From Streptomyces sp. ML-6 (lineage in GTDB: Bacteria; Actinomycetota; Actinomycetes; Streptomycetales; Streptomycetaceae): 64,000 nt of DNA. The position numbers and the translations under genes were made by a program. The notes beneath the pieces were generated by a model that was given only the letters and a program-made list of their open reading frames with translations, did not search any database and was not told the DNA's origin. Positions 60,635-64,000 of this stretch are shown here, piece by piece. The stretch lies in contig NZ_JAOTIK010000001.1 of assembly GCF_030116705.1 (NCBI RefSeq), forward strand, positions 310,001 through 374,000. The letters run 5' to 3'. Position 1 is the stretch's first letter. Every line of letters starts with the position of its first letter.

Positions 60635-61741
60635 TCAGGGGCTGATCGCGAGGAAGACGAACGCGACGAAGATCGACAGGTGGACGCCGCCCTGGAGGAG
60701 GGTGGCCCGTCCGGGTACGACGGTCAGCGCGCCGACGAGCATGGTGAGCGCGAGCAGCACCATGTGGATGGCGCCCAGGCCGAGGTGGAGCGGGCCGTCG
60801 AGCCAGATCGAGGCGAGGGCGATGGCCGGGATGGTCAGGCCGATGCTGGCCATCGCCGAGCCGAGGGCGAGGTTGAGGCTGGTCTGGACGCGTTCGCGGC
60901 GGGCCGCCCGGACCGCCGCCAGGGTCTCCGGCAGCAGCACCAGCAGGGCGATGACGACGCCGACCACGGCCTGGGGCATCCCGGCCGCCGCCACCCCGGC
61001 CTCGATGGCCGGCGAGACGGACTTGGCGTCCCCGACCACGGCGACGAGCGCGACCAGCAGCATCGTCAGGCTCAGGGCCGTGGCGCCCCGGCCCGGCAGT
61101 GGTGCGTGCTGTTCGGCCTGTTGGGGCGTGCCCTCCTGGGTGAGCGGGAGGAAGTACTCGCGGTGGCGCACCGTCTGCACGGCGACGAACAGCCCGTACA
61201 GGAAGAGCGAGGCGACGGCGGCGAAGGCCAGTTGGGCGGTGGAGAACTCGGGGCCCGGTTTGCCGATGGTGAAGGTCGGCAGGACCAGGCTGAGGGTGGC
61301 GAGCGTGGCGACGGTCGCGAGGGCGCCGCCCGAGCCCTCGGCGTTGAAGACGGCGACGCGGGTGCGGACGGCCCCCACGAGCAGGGACAGTCCGACGATG
61401 CCGTTGCAGGTGATCATCACGGCGGCGAACACGGTGTCGCGCGCCAGCGCGGCCGCCTTGGGGCCGCCGCCCACCATCAGGGTGACGATCAGGGCCACTT
61501 CGATCACGGTCACGGCGACGGCCAGCACCAGTGAGCCGAACGGTTCGCCGACCCGGTGGGCGATCACCTCGGCGTGGTGCACGGCGGCGAGGACGGCGCC
61601 CGCGAGGCAGAGGACGACCAGGCCGACGGCGAGCGGCGGCAGCTCCCGTCCCCAGCTGAGCACCAGCGCGAGTGCGGCGACGAGCGGCACGACCACTGTC
61701 CACCGGGTCGCCAGGGACCGGACCGTCGTGCGCGTGTTCAT
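60635..61741 (-). CDS. CaCA-family cation/proton antiporter (ChaA-like)
   Basis: Membrane protein of 368 aa with about eleven hydrophobic segments from ATG 61741. The two alpha-repeat motifs of the CaCA superfamily are visible: GEPFGSLVLAVAVTVIEVALIVTLM and LLPETLAAVRAARRERVQTSLNLALGSAMASIGLTIPAIALAS. It resembles calcium/proton antiporters related to ChaA. A loop PLTQEGTPQQAEQHAPLP separates the halves. No binding site was evident before the start. Confidence 0.88.
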   Translation of the reverse strand: MNTRTTVRSLATRWTVVVPLVAALALVLSWGRELPPLAVGLVVLCLAGAVLAAVHHAEVIAHRVGEPFGSLVLAVAVTVIEVALIVTLMVGGGPKAAALARDTVFAAVMITCNGIVGLSLLVGAVRTRVAVFNAEGSGGALATVATLATLSLVLPTFTIGKPGPEFSTAQLAFAAVASLFLYGLFVAVQTVRHREYFLPLTQEGTPQQAEQHAPLPGRGATALSLTMLLVALVAVVGDAKSVSPAIEAGVAAAGMPQAVVGVVIALLVLLPETLAAVRAARRERVQTSLNLALGSAMASIGLTIPAIALASIWLDGPLHLGLGAIHMVLLALTMLVGALTVVPGRATLLQGGVHLSIFVAFVFLAISP

Positions 61742-61801
61742 GGGCCACACGCTGCCAGAACCCGGCCCGGAGCGCGCGCCGGGCGAGGGCCGGACGGCGG
61801 G

Positions 61802-63352
61802 TCACGACGCGCCGGGGTGCCCCTCCCAGTACGGGTCGCGCAGCCTGCGCTTGTACAGCTTGCCGTTCGGGTCGCGGGGCATCTCTTCGGTGAAGTCGAT
61901 GCTCCTGGGGCGTTTGTACCCGGCGAGCCGGTCCTCGCAGTGGCGCAGGATCGCGGCGGCGAGTTCCTCGCCGGCCTCGTGTCCGGCGGCGGGTTCGACG
62001 ACCGCCTTGACCTCCTCGCCCCGGTCGGGGTGCGGGATGCCGAAGACGGCGGCGTCGGCGACGGCGGGGTGGCCGAGGAGGACGCCCTCGATCTCGGCGG
62101 GGTAGATGTTGACCCCGCCGGAGATGATCATGTCGATCTTGCGGTCGCGGAGGAAGAGGTAGCCGTCCTCGTCGAGGACGCCGAGGTCGCCGACGGTGAA
62201 GAAGTCGCCGACCCGGTTCTTCCGCGTCTTGCCCTCGTCCTTGTGGTAGCTGAAGCCGCCGGTGTTCATCTTCATGTAGACGGTGCCGAGCTCGCCCGGC
62301 GGCAGCCGGTTGCCGTCGTCGTCGAGGACGGCGAGTTCGCTGATCGGCCAGGCCCTGCCGACGGTGCCCGGTTTCTTCAGCCAGTCCTCGGCGGTGGCGA
62401 AGGCTCCGCCGCCCTCGCTGGCCGCGTAGTACTCCTCGACGCACCGCCCCCACCAGTCGATCATGGCCCGTTTGACGTGGCCGGGGCAGGGCGCGGCGCC
62501 GTGGACGGCGTGGCGCATGGAGGTGACGTCGTAGCGGCGCCGGACCTCGTCGGGGAGGGCGAGGAGGCGGTGGAACTGAGTGGGGACCATGTGGGTGTGG
62601 GTGCAGCGGTGGGTGTCGATGAGGCGCAGCATCTCCTCGGGGGTCCACCGGTCCATCAAGACCAGCGGGTGGCCGATGTGCAGGGAGGCACCCGCGAACT
62701 GGAGGACGGCCGTGTGGTAGAGCGGCGAGCAGACCAGGTGCGTGTTGCCGTCGAACGGCCGGATGCCGAAGATGCCGAGGAATCCTCCGAGGTGGCTCTC
62801 CTCGGGGAGCCTGCCGGACAGCGGGCGGCGGATGCCGCGCGGGCGGCCGGTGGTGCCGGAGGTGTAGTTCATGACCCAGCCGAGGGTGCGTTCCTCCGGC
62901 GGCGTCCCGGGGCGGCCTTCGAGCAGGTCGGAGCAGGGGCGGAAGCCCTCGATGGTGCCGACGGCGTAGCGGTGGGTGGCGGGCGGGCCGGCCTCGGCGG
63001 CGGCCGCGGTCACGGCCGGGGCGAACCGTTCGTGGGCGATGAGCACCTTGGCGCCGGAGTCGGAGAGGATCCAGGCGATCTCGGGGCCGACGAAGTGGTG
63101 GTTGACGGGGACGAGGTAGAACCCGGCCTGCACGGCGGCGAGGTAGGCGATGAAGAACTCGGCGCCGTTGGGCAGGACGACCGCGAAGGCGTCGCCGCGC
63201 TCCAGTCCGGCCGCGCGCAGTCCGTGGACCATGCGGTTGGCCTCGGTGTGCAGCCGGCCGGCCGTCCAGTTCTCGCCGTCGGGGGCGATCAGGACCGTGC
63301 GGTCGGGGTCGGCGGTGGCCTGGGCCCAGAAGCCGTTGGGCGGCGGGGTCAT
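61802..63352 (-). CDS. Acyl-CoA synthetase (FadD-like)
   Basis: Protein of 516 aa, overlapping the upstream nitronate monooxygenase gene by ATGA. Motifs: NYTSGTTGRPRGIRRPLSG (phosphate loop), YYAASEGGGAFA (A5), FTVGDLGVLDEDGYLFLRDRKIDMIISGGVNIYPAEIEGVLL (A7/A8) and RDPNGKLYKRRLRD (A10 Lys). It activates an unknown carboxylic acid. Coupling to a nitronate-monooxygenase-like flavoprotein is seen in other actinobacterial lipid operons. Confidence 0.9.
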   Translation of the reverse strand: MTPPPNGFWAQATADPDRTVLIAPDGENWTAGRLHTEANRMVHGLRAAGLERGDAFAVVLPNGAEFFIAYLAAVQAGFYLVPVNHHFVGPEIAWILSDSGAKVLIAHERFAPAVTAAAAEAGPPATHRYAVGTIEGFRPCSDLLEGRPGTPPEERTLGWVMNYTSGTTGRPRGIRRPLSGRLPEESHLGGFLGIFGIRPFDGNTHLVCSPLYHTAVLQFAGASLHIGHPLVLMDRWTPEEMLRLIDTHRCTHTHMVPTQFHRLLALPDEVRRRYDVTSMRHAVHGAAPCPGHVKRAMIDWWGRCVEEYYAASEGGGAFATAEDWLKKPGTVGRAWPISELAVLDDDGNRLPPGELGTVYMKMNTGGFSYHKDEGKTRKNRVGDFFTVGDLGVLDEDGYLFLRDRKIDMIISGGVNIYPAEIEGVLLGHPAVADAAVFGIPHPDRGEEVKAVVEPAAGHEAGEELAAAILRHCEDRLAGYKRPRSIDFTEEMPRDPNGKLYKRRLRDPYWEGHPGAS

Positions 63353-64000
63353 GAGGTGCTCCGTCCGGCGATGCGGTTGATCCGGTCCACGGCGCGTTCG
63401 AAACCGCGGGTCAGGTCGTCGAAGACGGCCCGCACGCTGCGTTCGCTGTTCATCCGGCCGACGATCTGTCCGACGGGGGTGCCGAGCAGGGCGCCGGTCT
63501 CGTACTTCTGGATGCGGGAGACGGCCTCGGCGACCAGCAGCCCCTGGAGCGGCATGGGGAGCGGGTCGGGGCCGGCCGGGTCGTCCCAGGCGTCGGTCCA
63601 CCCGGTACGGAGCTGGCGGGCGGGTTTGCCGGTGAGGGCGCGGGAGCGGACGGTGTCGCCGGAGCCGGCGGCGAGGAGTTTGCGGGTCAGCGCGCGGGAG
63701 TGGAGGTCGGCCTCCTCGGTGGTCAGCCAGAGGGAGCCGAGCCAGACGCCCTGGGCGCCGAGGGCGAGCCCGGCGGCGATCTGCTCGCCGCTGCCGATGC
63801 CGCCGGCGGCGAGCACGGGCAGCGGTCCGACGGCGTCGACCACGTCGGGCACCAGGACCATGGAGGCGATCTCGCCGGTGTGGCCGCCCGCCTCGTACCC
63901 CTGGGCGACGACGATGTCGATGCCCGCGGCGGCGTGGCGGCGGGCGTGCTCGGCGCTTCCGGCGAGGGCGGCGACGAGCACGCCTTGGTCGTGGGCGCGC
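63349..64000 (-). CDS. Nitronate monooxygenase-family flavoprotein (5' end outside window)
   Basis: Partial gene; the frame runs off the right edge. The visible 216 residues are the second half of an NMO/2-nitropropane dioxygenase-type TIM barrel: GIDIVVAQGYEAGGHTGE (FMN phosphate/His region), PVLAAGGIGSGEQIAAGLALGAQGVWLGSLWLTTEEA. The C-terminal tail GRMNSERSVRAVFDDLTRGFERAVDRI is helical. It is coupled to the acyl-CoA synthetase by a 4-nt overlap. Confidence 0.85.
   Translation of the reverse strand, partial: RAHDQGVLVAALAGSAEHARRHAAAGIDIVVAQGYEAGGHTGEIASMVLVPDVVDAVGPLPVLAAGGIGSGEQIAAGLALGAQGVWLGSLWLTTEEADLHSRALTRKLLAAGSGDTVRSRALTGKPARQLRTGWTDAWDDPAGPDPLPMPLQGLLVAEAVSRIQKYETGALLGTPVGQIVGRMNSERSVRAVFDDLTRGFERAVDRINRIAGRSTS

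Noticed and set aside
56508..62648. 2046-codon open frame on the minus strand
   Set aside because: It is only the reading frame of the acyl-CoA synthetase staying open across neighbouring genes because stop codons are rare at this GC content.

Overview
The window is high-GC actinobacterial chromosome, almost certainly Streptomyces. Third codon positions are strongly GC-biased, GTG and TTG starts are common, and TTA codons are rare. It carries a whiE-type spore-pigment cluster, an NsdA-like regulator and a PAS/SpoIIE-type phosphatase. I saw no insertion sequences, prophage, tRNA, rRNA or CRISPR arrays; the DNA reads as ordinary chromosome with accessory islands.

Layout. 0.3-13.7 kb holds single genes: a VOC protein, a cyclic-nucleotide-binding domain protein, a threonine/serine dehydratase, an HTH regulator divergent from an alpha/beta hydrolase across a nested palindrome, a TIGR03083 protein divergent from a LysR regulator, and a macrolide-type glycosyltransferase. 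The glycosyltransferase is preceded by an 8-codon upstream ORF and stacked hairpins (probable attenuator). Then come two large unknown or secreted proteins and a SUKH-like protein. 13.8-21.1 kb is a tightly overlapped five-gene minus-strand operon: SWIM zinc finger, unknown 462-aa protein, VWA protein, MoxR-type AAA ATPase, DUF5682-like protein. 21.4-29 kb has secreted proteins, a cobalamin riboswitch with a BtuF/C/D-like ABC operon, and a ClpC/ClpB-like AAA+ unfoldase. 29-38.7 kb contains an unknown helical protein, a DUF4389 remnant, zinc-free paralogues of ribosomal proteins L31 and L33, the PAS-PP2C phosphatase, the NsdA-like regulator, a phosphotransferase, a secreted amidase and a frameshifted ORF.

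39.4-45.3 kb is an acyl-CoA catabolic island. Two thiolase-like proteins without the usual catalytic cysteine, a two-module DUF35 protein and an enoyl-CoA hydratase are on the minus strand, divergent from an acyl-CoA synthetase. 45.5-55 kb is the polyketide region. The whiE set (ORFI to ORFVII on the minus strand, hydroxylase ORFVIII divergent) is joined by a converging secreted beta-helix protein and an O-methyltransferase. 55.1-64 kb has a phenylacetate-CoA ligase behind a palindromic operator, two more acyl-CoA synthetases, a secreted penicillin-amidase-family acylase, a cation antiporter and a nitronate monooxygenase cut by the window edge.

Regulation visible in the DNA: several convergent pairs share strong hairpin terminators. 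Six genes have a -10-like hexamer exactly 6 nt before the start codon, which suggests leaderless mRNAs. Three genes contain an in-frame TTA codon and are therefore probably bldA-dependent. The most unusual items are the upstream-ORF attenuator before the glycosyltransferase, the MoxR/VWA/DUF5682/SWIM operon, and the nested-palindrome divergent switch at 5.5 kb.
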